Source of the DNA: Polyangiaceae bacterium
GTDB taxonomy: Bacteria; Myxococcota_A; Polyangia; Polyangiales; Polyangiaceae
Direction: 5' to 3'
Length of the DNA stretch: 64,000 nt
NCBI GenBank assembly: GCA_016719945.1
Contig: JADJYE010000020.1
Coordinates: 45,311 to 109,310 of the forward strand
The notes under the pieces are model-generated. The model did not search any database and was not told where the DNA came from. It saw nothing but the letters and a program-made list of their open reading frames with translations. Shown here piece by piece: positions 56,327 through 64,000 of the stretch (its first letter is position 1; each line of letters starts with the position of its first letter). The position numbers and the translations under genes were made by a program.

Positions 56327-56982
56327 CACGCCCCTTCGACGCCGAGCTCGGCGCAGGCGCGCAGCGCGCAGCCCGCGTCGGCCATCGCCGTGAGCGCGGC
56401 GCGCGTGCCTTGCTCGCTGATCCCTCGCACGGCGTCGGTGAGCACCGTCGTGGCGTAGCCCCGCGCGCGGAGCCCCAGCGCGGCGGCCTTCACGCAGTAG
56501 TCGGTCGCGACCCCGAAGACGATGACGTCGAGCGGCCCGCCTGCGCGAGCGGCGAGCGCGGCGAGGATCGCCTCGGCGTTGGGGTTCACGAACAGGCTGT
56601 ACACCTCCTTCTCGAAGTACAGGCCGTTCGCAGCGCCGCTCGCGAGCTCGGCCGAGAGGTCCTCGGCGCTCGCCCCCGGGACGTTCGGGACGAAGCGAAA
56701 CCGCGGCGGGAGCGTGCCGCTCACCTTCAGCCACCCGGGCGTCCCCTTCACGCAGTGATCGGGGAAGCCTGGCCGTTCACCCCCTGGGCCTTCGCGACCG
56801 CTCGACGCGAACTCCCACGCGTCGAACGCGTGCGAGTCGACGCTGCCGACGATGGGGGCGCCGCGCGCCACCGCGTGGCGGACGAGCGCGCGGTAGAGAT
56901 CGTTCGGGGACCCCGGGACGTAGAGCGCGCCTCGGGGCTCACAGAAGTCGTGCTGGACGTCGACGTCGACGAAGACCCTCAT
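56326..56982 (-). CDS. pncA: nicotinamidase
   Basis: A 218-residue isochorismatase-fold amidase that converts nicotinamide to nicotinate. The triad is visible: Asp in VDVQHDFC, Lys in YFEKEVYS, and Cys in GVATDYCVKA. Metal-binding Asp and His are expected in VDSHAFDAWEF. The next gene upstream is pncB, the enzyme that uses its product, so the assignment to NAD salvage is strong. It is coupled to coaE downstream. Confidence 0.9.
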   Translation of the reverse strand: MRVFVDVDVQHDFCEPRGALYVPGSPNDLYRALVRHAVARGAPIVGSVDSHAFDAWEFASSGREGPGGERPGFPDHCVKGTPGWLKVSGTLPPRFRFVPNVPGASAEDLSAELASGAANGLYFEKEVYSLFVNPNAEAILAALAARAGGPLDVIVFGVATDYCVKAAALGLRARGYATTVLTDAVRGISEQGTRAALTAMADAGCALRACAELGVEGA

Positions 56983-57007
56983 GGGACAACCTCCCTACTA
57001 CCGGCCG

Positions 57008-58399
57008 CTAGCGCTCGACCAGCTCCTCGCGCAGCCGCTCCATCAGGCCAACGAGCGCTGCGGAGGGCTTCACCGAGAAGCCCGCTTCGTCGGGGCCGCG
57101 CGGCTCGAGCGACCTCACCTCGGCTGGCAGCGACGCGAGCCCGGCCTGGACCCGCGCCCTCACGTCGGCGAGCGGCGACGCCGGTCGAACACGAGCCCCC
57201 GCTCGAAACGCGGGGGAGAGCAGCGGCACGATGCTCTGATCGGCCGACGCGACCGTGGGCGCGTCTTCGTGGTCGAGCACGACGATGTCCCGCACGAGCG
57301 TCGACCCGTCCATGATGCGCAGCACCTGGTGAGGCCCCGGGAAGGTGGGTTTGCCCGTCGAGAACTTGGCGATCGGGCGCGCCGGGGCGCCCCGCCGCTC
57401 GGCGATCTCGACCAGCTTGTAGACGCCTCCGAGGCTCGGTGCGTCGACGGAGCAGACGAGCTCGGTGCCGACACCGAAGGTGTCGATCGGCGCGCCCGAC
57501 TCGACGAGCCGAGCGATGCTGTGCTCGTTGAGGTCGCCCGAGGCGACGATCTTCGCGCCCTGCGCGCCCTCTCGATCGAGCACGACCCGCACCTCGCGCG
57601 CGAGCGCGCCGAGGTCCCCCGAGTCGAGGCGCACCCCCGCGAGCTTCTCGCGCGCGACACGCGCAGCGCGCAGCGCGCCGCGGACGGTGTCGTAGGTGTC
57701 GATGAGCAGGATGGAGTTTCCCGGAAAGACCGCGAAGTAGGCCTGGAATGCCTCCTCTTCGGAGGCGTGGGCCATCGTCCACATGTGCGCGGCCGTGCCG
57801 AGCACCGGGATGCCGAAGCGGCGAGAGGCCTCCACGTTGCTCGTGCCAGCGAACCCCACCGCGTACGCCGCGCGCGCGGCGTCGATGGCGGCCTCGGGGT
57901 GGGTGCGTCGGGTCCCGAACTCGACCACCGATCTGCCCGCGGCGGCCATCACGACGCGCGCGGCCTTGGAGCCGACCATGGTCGCGTGGTTGATCGTGGA
58001 CAGCAGGAACGTCTCGAGGATCTGCGCCTCGATGATCGGCGCGCGCACGCGCAACAGCGGCTCGTTGGCGAACGCGAGCGTCCCCTCGTCGGCGGCCCAC
58101 ACGTCTCCGGTGAAGCGAAAGTCCCGGAGGTAGCGGAGGAAGTCGGGGGTCATCGCGCCCGCGAGCGCAGGGACGGTCGCGAGGAAGCGCAGGTCGTCCT
58201 CGGAGAACCGCAGGCCCTCGAGGTAGTCGAGGGCGGCGTCGATGCCGAGGGCGACGAGGAAGCGCCGCGCCGAAGGCAGCCGCCGGACGAACAGCTCGCA
58301 GGTCGCGATGTGGCCGGCGAAGCCGCGGTGGAAGTACCCCGCGGCCATGGTGAGCTGGTAGAGATCGGTCGCGAGCGACGGGGAGGCAACCGGCGGCAC
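57008..58399 (-). CDS. pncB: nicotinate phosphoribosyltransferase
   Basis: A 463-residue enzyme that joins nicotinate and PRPP to give nicotinate mononucleotide. The N-terminus ATDLYQLTMAAGYFHRG is the family start. Other features are VEFGTRRTHPEAAIDAARAAY, GTAAHMW, RLDSGDLGALAREVR, VASGDLNEHSIARL and FGVGTELV. I use GTG 58399, 11 nt after folD; the upstream frame overlaps folD antisense. It sits between folD and pncA in the cofactor gene run. Confidence 0.92.
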   Translation of the reverse strand: MPPVASPSLATDLYQLTMAAGYFHRGFAGHIATCELFVRRLPSARRFLVALGIDAALDYLEGLRFSEDDLRFLATVPALAGAMTPDFLRYLRDFRFTGDVWAADEGTLAFANEPLLRVRAPIIEAQILETFLLSTINHATMVGSKAARVVMAAAGRSVVEFGTRRTHPEAAIDAARAAYAVGFAGTSNVEASRRFGIPVLGTAAHMWTMAHASEEEAFQAYFAVFPGNSILLIDTYDTVRGALRAARVAREKLAGVRLDSGDLGALAREVRVVLDREGAQGAKIVASGDLNEHSIARLVESGAPIDTFGVGTELVCSVDAPSLGGVYKLVEIAERRGAPARPIAKFSTGKPTFPGPHQVLRIMDGSTLVRDIVVLDHEDAPTVASADQSIVPLLSPAFRAGARVRPASPLADVRARVQAGLASLPAEVRSLEPRGPDEAGFSVKPSAALVGLMERLREELVER

Positions 58400-58410
58400 G
58401 ACCCGAGATG

Positions 58411-59280
58411 TTACCTCGCGGCGGCGGCGCCTTCGCGCCTTTCGAACGCGTTCAAGGTGTTCTCGAGCAAGCAGGCGATCGTCATCGGCCCGACCCCGCC
58501 GGGGACGGGGGTGATGGCAGAGGCGCGCTGGCTGGCGGCGTCGAAGTCGACGTCGCCGCAGAGCTTGCCGTCTTCGCCGCGGTTGATGCCGACGTCGATC
58601 ACCACCGCGCCCGGCTTGACGAACTCGCCGCCGATCACCTTCGCGCGGCCGATCGCGGCCACCAGCACGTCGGCCTCGCGGCACAGCGCGGGCAGATCGC
58701 GGGTCTTCGAGTGCGCGATGGTCACCGTCGCGTGCGCGGCCAGCAGCAGCTGGGCCATCGGCTTGCCGACGATGTTGCTGCGACCGACGACCACGGCCCG
58801 CGCGCCCGCGAGCTCTACCCCCGCCTCCTTGAGGATGCGCATGCACCCGACGGGCGTGCACGGCACCAGGCTCGGCCGCCCCGACGAGAGCAGCCCCGCG
58901 TTCAGCGGGTGGAAGCCGTCGACGTCCTTCGCCGGGTCGATCGCGTCGAGCACGCTCTGCTCGCGGATGTGCTTGGGCAGCGGGAGCTGCACCAGGATGC
59001 CGTCGACCGAGGGGTCGTCGTTCAGCCGGCGGACCAGCGCGAGCAGGTCGGCCTCGGACGTCTCGGCGGGCAGCTTGTGCAGCTTGCCGCGCACGCCCAC
59101 CTCGAGGGCTGCCTTCTCCTTGTTGCGCGTGTAGACGGTGCTCGCTGGGTCGTCTCCGACGAGGATCACCTCGAGCCCGGGCGGCCGCGCGTGAGTGGCG
59201 AGCAGCCCGCGCACCCGCTCGGCGATCTCGTCACGAACCTTCTTGGCGATCGCCTTGCCGTCGAGGATGCGCGCTGTCAT
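58411..59280 (-). CDS. folD: methylenetetrahydrofolate dehydrogenase / cyclohydrolase
   Basis: A 289-residue bifunctional enzyme that oxidises methylene-THF to methenyl-THF and hydrolyses it to formyl-THF. The active-site Lys is in YTRNKEKAALEVG. Family motifs include GILVQLPLPKHI, PAKDVDGFHPLN, PCTPVGCMRIL, VVVGRSNIVGKPMAQLLL, and the end TPVPGGVGPMTIACLLENTL. It is 11 nt upstream of pncB and heads the compact cofactor block; the GST-like gene lies just before it. Confidence 0.95.
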   Translation of the reverse strand: MTARILDGKAIAKKVRDEIAERVRGLLATHARPPGLEVILVGDDPASTVYTRNKEKAALEVGVRGKLHKLPAETSEADLLALVRRLNDDPSVDGILVQLPLPKHIREQSVLDAIDPAKDVDGFHPLNAGLLSSGRPSLVPCTPVGCMRILKEAGVELAGARAVVVGRSNIVGKPMAQLLLAAHATVTIAHSKTRDLPALCREADVLVAAIGRAKVIGGEFVKPGAVVIDVGINRGEDGKLCGDVDFDAASQRASAITPVPGGVGPMTIACLLENTLNAFERREGAAAAR

Positions 59281-59293
59281 GCCCGAGCGTCTA

Positions 59294-59989
59294 TCACGCG
59301 AAGTAGCGGGCGGTGACGCGGTTCTTGTAGGCGACCAGGTTTTCGCACTTCTCCGCGAAGTCGCGCGCGGGCGAGCTCACCGGGAAGGCCAACAGGCTCG
59401 CGACGAACGCGTAGGCCGTGGCGTCGAAGCTCGTCGGCTGGTCGCCGAAGAGGAACGGCTTGTCGCCGAGGGCCTGCGCGAGCGCGGCGAAATCGCGGAT
59501 TACCAGCTCCTGCTTCTCCTGCTCTTCGAACCGCCCGACGCCCTGCACCCTGAGCTGACCGAGGAGCTGCCTTCGAATGAGCCCGATGACCGCGCCGCCG
59601 ATCACGGGGGGCGCCATCCCCACCAGGATGGGCCGGTACGCGGCCCACCCCTTCGGGTCCCCCCAGCGCAGCCAGACCATCCCGAAGTACGTCCCTTCCT
59701 CCAGCATGCGACGAAGGGCGTGGCCGAGGGTGCGCTCGCTCGCGCTGAGGCGCTCGTCGAGGGCGACCGAGTGCTTCGCGACGAGGTGAGAGATGGCGCG
59801 CTGCGAGTCCGCGACGACGACGCCGTCGTCCTCGAGCCAAGGGACCTTCCCCCGCGGAGCCTTGCGCGGATCGCCGAAGCGCGTCTCGAACGGGAGGCCA
59901 GCGAAACGTAGGTACGCCTCGAGCTTCACGCAGAACGGGCTGACGCTGCTCACGCCCCAAGCACCCGGCAGCTGGTAGAGGTGGATCAC
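59294..59989 (-). CDS. glutathione S-transferase / metaxin-like protein
   Basis: A 231-residue protein with a thioredoxin-like N-domain and an all-helical C-domain. The N-terminus IHLYQLPGAWGVSSVSPFCVKLEAYLRFAGLPFE keeps the CXXC-like position as SPFCVK. KVPWLEDDGVVVADSQRAISHL matches the GST glutathione site. The C-domain FLFGDQPTSFDATAYAFVASLL resembles metaxin/FAXC proteins, which are not classic transferases. Substrate unknown. It heads the minus-strand run that includes folD, 13 nt away. Confidence 0.8.
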   Translation of the reverse strand: MIHLYQLPGAWGVSSVSPFCVKLEAYLRFAGLPFETRFGDPRKAPRGKVPWLEDDGVVVADSQRAISHLVAKHSVALDERLSASERTLGHALRRMLEEGTYFGMVWLRWGDPKGWAAYRPILVGMAPPVIGGAVIGLIRRQLLGQLRVQGVGRFEEQEKQELVIRDFAALAQALGDKPFLFGDQPTSFDATAYAFVASLLAFPVSSPARDFAEKCENLVAYKNRVTARYFA

Positions 59990-60052
59990 CCGAGCGTCTT
60001 ACACGGTTCGCCGCGCGCGTTGTACGCACGCGAGCCCGAATTGAACGGGTGT

Positions 60053-62473
60053 ATGCTCGCGCCCGTGGGCGAGCCCGACGTCGGCGGCGGCGACAGTACC
60101 ATCCTGCTGGGCGAGGCCCAGGCGGTGGCGCCGAGCGACGTGAGGGGCCCCGTCGAGCTGGCAGCGGGATCGTTGTTCGCGGGTCGCTACGCGGTCGAGT
60201 GCCTGCTCGGGCGCGGGGGGATGGGCGTCGTCTACCGCGCGCGAGATCGCCTGCTCGACGAGCAGGTCGCGCTCAAGCTGCTCGACGTCGGCGCGCAGCT
60301 CGGGGAGGAGGCGCTCGAGATGTTCAAGCGCGAGGTGAGGATCGCGCGTCGCGTGACCCACCCCAGCGTCGTGCGCATCCACGGCCTCGACGAGCACCGC
60401 GGGCAGCATTTCATCACGATGCAGTACATCGAGGGCAGCGATCTGAGGCGCGAGCTCGACGACAAGGGCGGCCGGCTCTCGGCGCCGCGCGCCGCGCGGG
60501 TCGCGCTCGAGGTGGCGCAGGGCCTCGAGGCCGCGCACGCGATGGGCGTCGTGCACCGCGATCTGAAGCCCGAGAACGTGCTCGTCGATCGCGCGGGTCG
60601 CGCGATCTTGTCGGACTTCGGCATCGCCCGCATCTTCGACCACCCCGGCGAAGCGCGCACGACGCGCGTCGTGGGGACGCCCGCGTACATGGCGCCCGAG
60701 CAGGTGGTCGGCGGGGACATCGGCCCGCTCGCGGATGTGTACGCCCTCGGCGTGGTGCTGTTCGAGATGCTCGCCGGCCGCACGCCGTTCATCGGCGACA
60801 ACCCGATCGCCGTGGCCGTCGCGCGCGTGGGAGAGCCGGCCCCCGACATCCGCGCGCTCGGCGCGGCGGGCAGCGAGCCGATCCCGGAGGTGCTCGCGGC
60901 CCTCACCATGGATTGCCTCGAACGTACGCCCGAGAGGCGGCCGGCGGGCACGTCGGTCGTGGTCGCCGAGCTGTCGGCCTACCTCGACGAGGTCGCACCT
61001 GCCGAGGTTCCGCTCGTGCGCTCGGCCTCGGTGACGCAGCGGCCGCGCAGCCTGCGCGGGGGACGCCCGTCGCGCGCCCTCGCCCTCCCCTTCGGCAGCG
61101 GGCGCGCGTCGCTCGCGTGCCTGCCTTTCGCGTACCGCGGGCCTGCCGACCACGACTACCTGGGCGAGGCGGTGAGCGGCGAGCTGACCGACGTCCTCAG
61201 CCGAACGAAGGGCCTCAGGGTGCTGTCGAGCGGCGCCGTAGCGAAGACGCAAGAGCGCGACCCGCGCAAGCTCACCGCCGACCTCGACGTCGACTACGTC
61301 GTCGACGGGACCGTGCAGTTCTCTGGCGCGAAGCTGCGGATCACCGTGAGGCTCGTCGACGCCTCCGCATCGCAGCTGTTCAGTGAGCGCTTCGATCTCG
61401 GGCTGAAGGACCTGTTCGACATGCAGGACGAGGCGGGGCGCCGCATCGCGGAGGCCCTGCGGCTCGAGCTCTCCACGCGCTCGGTCGACGTCGAGGTGCC
61501 CGAGGAGGCCATGCGCGCGTTCCTCCAGGCTCGGCGTATCTTGCGGGCGCAGCTGGTGCTCGAGGCCCCGCACGCGGTCGCTCTGCTCGAGCGCGTGCTC
61601 GAGCTCGCCCCGGGGTTCACGCCGGCCATCGCCACGCTCGCGATCGCCACGGTGTCCGTCTGGTTCTACCCCCAAGGCGATCGCTCGCGCGACTGGGGCG
61701 AGGCGTCGCGCGCTGCCGTGGCCCGGGCCCTCGCCGAGGCCCCCGAGCTCGTGGAGACGCACGTCGCGGCGGCCCGCGTCGCCTCTCACGAGGGCCGCCT
61801 GCGCGACGCCATCCTCTCGCTTCGCCGCGCCGTCGACATCGCGCCCACGTCGGTCGATGCGCACACGCTGCTCGGTCAGCTCGAGTGCGAGACGGGGCGC
61901 TCGGACGAGGGCCTGGCCCGGCTCGCGCTCGCGCACCAGCTGGAGCCCTCCGGGGTGTATCCCTACGAGGCCGCCCGCCTCGCCGCCCTGCGCGGGGACC
62001 ACGCGGACTTCGACAAGCAGATGGCGATCGTCCGCAAGCACCAGGCCCCGCTGATCGCGCTGCACCTCGAGCTGCGCCACGCCGCCTGGTGGGCAGATCG
62101 CCAGCGGCTCGAGGCCATCACGGCCGAGGCGCCCTCGTTGGGCCCCCCGTTCGACGGGGTGTTCGACGTCGTCGCCAAGACCTTCCTGGGGGACCTCGAT
62201 CCGCAGCGCGCCGTCGCCGCGCTCGCGGGGCTCATGCCGCACGTCAACGCCCGGTTCAGCGCGCTCTTCCGCCAGATCCTGGTCGAGGTGCACGCGGCCG
62301 CCGGCGACCTGGAGGGGGCGCTCGACTGGCTCCGGGAGGCGCAGGGTATGCTCCTCTACGACGTGCCTTGGCTCGAGTCGTGCCACCTGTTCATCGATCT
62401 CCGAAAGACGGAGGCGTTTCGAGCTGTGTTCGCCGACGTCAGGGCGCGCTGTGACGCCGTGTGGGGAGCCTAG
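60053..62473 (+). CDS. Ser/Thr protein kinase with TolB-like and TPR domains
   Basis: An 806-residue protein. Residues 40-310 are a PknB-type kinase: LGRGGMGVVYRAR loop, Lys in QVALKLL, HRDLKPENVLVD, SDFGIARI and VGTPAYMAPEQ. A TolB-like/FlgO-type segment follows (ASLACLPFAYRGPADHDYLGEAVSGELTDVL...YVVDGTVQFSG). The C-terminal 300 residues are TPR-like helices (AILSLRRAVDIAPTSVDAHTLLGQLECETGRS). No TM helix. I start at ATG 60053, as the frame from 59981 adds only unconserved residues. Its TAG directly abuts the ATG of the next kinase. Its input signal is unknown. Confidence 0.9.
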   Translation: MLAPVGEPDVGGGDSTILLGEAQAVAPSDVRGPVELAAGSLFAGRYAVECLLGRGGMGVVYRARDRLLDEQVALKLLDVGAQLGEEALEMFKREVRIARRVTHPSVVRIHGLDEHRGQHFITMQYIEGSDLRRELDDKGGRLSAPRAARVALEVAQGLEAAHAMGVVHRDLKPENVLVDRAGRAILSDFGIARIFDHPGEARTTRVVGTPAYMAPEQVVGGDIGPLADVYALGVVLFEMLAGRTPFIGDNPIAVAVARVGEPAPDIRALGAAGSEPIPEVLAALTMDCLERTPERRPAGTSVVVAELSAYLDEVAPAEVPLVRSASVTQRPRSLRGGRPSRALALPFGSGRASLACLPFAYRGPADHDYLGEAVSGELTDVLSRTKGLRVLSSGAVAKTQERDPRKLTADLDVDYVVDGTVQFSGAKLRITVRLVDASASQLFSERFDLGLKDLFDMQDEAGRRIAEALRLELSTRSVDVEVPEEAMRAFLQARRILRAQLVLEAPHAVALLERVLELAPGFTPAIATLAIATVSVWFYPQGDRSRDWGEASRAAVARALAEAPELVETHVAAARVASHEGRLRDAILSLRRAVDIAPTSVDAHTLLGQLECETGRSDEGLARLALAHQLEPSGVYPYEAARLAALRGDHADFDKQMAIVRKHQAPLIALHLELRHAAWWADRQRLEAITAEAPSLGPPFDGVFDVVAKTFLGDLDPQRAVAALAGLMPHVNARFSALFRQILVEVHAAAGDLEGALDWLREAQGMLLYDVPWLESCHLFIDLRKTEAFRAVFADVRARCDAVWGA

Positions 62474-64000
62474 ATGCTGCGTGAAGGTCAGATCATCGGA
62501 GGAGATTTCGCGTCGTCCGGCTGCTGGGCGAGGGCGGGATGGGCGCCGTGTTCGTCGCCGAGCAGCTCAGCACCGGCGCCACTCGCGCGCTCAAGATCGT
62601 GCACCCGAGCGTGGTCGGCGAGCCGACGCTCAAGGAGCGGTTCGCCCAGGAGGCGCGCGTCGGCGCCCGCATCGACAGCGACCACATCGTGCAGGTCGTC
62701 GCGGCGGGCGTCGATGGGCCGAGCGGCATGCCGTGGATGGCGATGGAGCTGCTCGACGGGGTCGAGCTCGCGAAGGCCATCGAGACCTCGGGCCCCTACA
62801 CGCCGGCCCAGGTCCGTGACGTCTTCGCCCAGCTCTGTCACGCCGTCGGCGCGGCCCACGCCGCCGGCATCGTGCACCGCGACCTGAAGCCCGAGAACAT
62901 CTTCCTCGCGAGGTCGCGTCGCCAGGGACAGTCCTTCATGGTGAAGGTGCTCGACTTCGGGATCGCCAAGATCCTCGACATGGCGCGCAGCAAGATGACC
63001 GGCGCGATGGGCTCCCCGCTGTGGATGTCGCCCGAGCAGACCAAAGCGAGCGACGCGGTGACGCCGGCGACCGACGTCTGGGCGCTCGGCCTGATCGCGT
63101 TCTACATGCTGACGCGGCGCTCGTATTGGATCAGCGGCAACGCCGACGGCGGCACGGCGGCGGTCCTTCGAGAGGTGGTGTTCGAGCCCCTCGTACCTGC
63201 TTCGCTGCGCGCGCAGCAGCTCGGGGTGGGCCCCCTGCCCCCCGGCTTCGACGCCTGGTTCGCCCGCTGCGTGAACCGCGAGCCCTCCCAGCGCTACCCC
63301 AACGCGAGCGCGTGCCTGGCAGGGCTCGAGCCGGTGCTCTCCGCTCCCGCGCCGCCTCAGGTCGGGCGCACCTCGTTCGCCGAGCCGCTTCAAACCTCGC
63401 TGACCGGAGGCGGGCAAGCCGGGCGCGGGTCGTGGCCCGATCCCAACCTGCACCCCGCGACCTACCAGGCGGGCGCTCAGGCGGTGACGGGCTACGCGGC
63501 GACGTCGATGGGATCATCCATCGGCCACAACACCGTGGCCAGCCTGCCGCTGGGCGCCCGGGACTTCGGCGCCCCGCCTCAGCAGTCGGTCGGCATCCCG
63601 CCGCCCCCCGCCGCGACGGGCGTCGGGGCGCGGACCGTGCCACGCGCGCCGGGCAAGTCCTCGCGGGGGTTTCCGATCGTCGGCGTCCTCGCGGGGGTGC
63701 TCGGGCTCGGGCTCGTGGGGCTCGTGCTCTTCGCGAGCGGAGTGTTCGGGACGAAGCCCTCGAAGAAGAAGAAGAAGGACGCGACCGTCGCCAGCGCCGA
63801 GGCCGAGAAGAAGGACGCTGTGAGCGCTTGCGCCAAGGCCTTCGCCGATTTCGCGACGGCGAAGGACGCTGCGCCCGCATGCAAGACCGAGTGTGAAGGC
63901 GGAGACGAAGGCGCCTGTCAGCGCTGGGTGCTCTCGTCGGAGCGCGCGAGCGCCGACGCATCCTCGGTCGCCTCCGCGCAGCGGGGACGATGCGACGCGG
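62474..64000 (+). pseudogene. Ser/Thr protein kinase, one frameshift, cut by window end
   Basis: The kinase begins at ATG 62474 (LREGQIIGGDF), then continues in another frame as RVVRLLGEGGMGAVFVAEQL. One C is missing at about 62509. The kinase core shows ATRALKIV, HRDLKPENIFLA, VLDFGIAKIL and GSPLWMSPEQ. A Pro/Ser-rich linker leads to a TM helix (IVGVLAGVLGLGLVGLVLFASG) and a Cys-rich start of the periplasmic part (CKTECEGGDEGACQRW). No stop is reached before the end of the window. It is a close paralogue of the kinase at 33902-35737 and follows the other kinase without a gap. Confidence 0.85.

Noticed and set aside
59999..62386. A 795-residue open frame antisense to the Ser/Thr kinase
   Set aside because: The plus-strand kinase motifs are certain, and the antisense translation has no recognisable feature.

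Overview
This 64 kb window of very GC-rich, densely packed DNA most resembles a genome of the Myxococcota (Polyangia-like). The signs are several Ser/Thr protein kinases with C-terminal TPR or transmembrane tails, many lipoproteins with Gly-rich or Cys-rich linkers, a DUF4388 response regulator, proline/alanine-rich membrane-anchored proteins, and frequent GTG/TTG starts with 4-nt gene overlaps. The placement rests on gene content read by eye. No rRNA, tRNA, CRISPR array, insertion sequence or phage was seen.

Layout. 0-2.3 kb: a frameshifted GNAT acetyltransferase, then a DNA methyltransferase overlapping a small PD-(D/E)XK nuclease, a candidate type II restriction-modification pair. 2.3-6 kb: a TPR envelope protein, a one-pass membrane protein, a sigma-region-4-like regulator and a MerR-like regulator with a dyad in the spacer of its own promoter. 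6.3-10.7 kb: an overlapping alpha/beta hydrolase, permease-substrate-binding-protein fusion and second permease of the dipeptide class, without ATPase genes. 10.7-17.7 kb: an ECF-like sigma factor with a partner, a large pseudo-receiver/DUF4388 protein, an SPFH-SHOCT protein, and a helical-repeat protein overlapping a NikR-like regulator that lacks nickel ligands. 17.8-26 kb: lipoproteins, a SPOR protein, PabB-like chorismate enzyme, and a truncated lipoprotein/nucleotidyltransferase junction. 26-28.7 kb: gyrA. 28.8-33.9 kb: a SpoIIAA-like protein, then a VgrG island with a candidate HExxH metalloprotease effector and a LysM/peptidoglycan-binding protein.

33.9-39.7 kb: a Ser/Thr kinase, a lipoprotein, a frameshifted secreted protein and a Coq4-family protein with a dyad upstream. 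39.8-44.3 kb: an Mla-type lipid transport locus (two permeases, TetR regulator, ATPase, MCE protein) plus a stand-alone biotinyl carrier. 44.4-48.1 kb: coiled-coil membrane protein, pyrF, a frameshifted rRNA 2'-O-methyltransferase and a cysteine desulfurase. 48-53.5 kb: Cys-rich lipoprotein, a repeat-bearing intergenic region, a TPR envelope protein, a receiver-histidine kinase and a frameshifted apolipoprotein N-acyltransferase. 53.5-60 kb: a seven-gene minus-strand run dominated by cofactor genes (folD, pncB, pncA, coaE). 60-64 kb: two abutting Ser/Thr kinases, the second frameshifted and cut by the window end.

Three themes stand out. Five conserved genes are each broken by one missing base, mostly in G/C runs, which points to sequencing deletions rather than real pseudogenes. 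Two families of structured intergenic repeats show compensatory stem changes. Regulation and envelope functions dominate, with the VgrG cargo module, the permease-SBP fusion and the small R-M pair the most distinctive systems.
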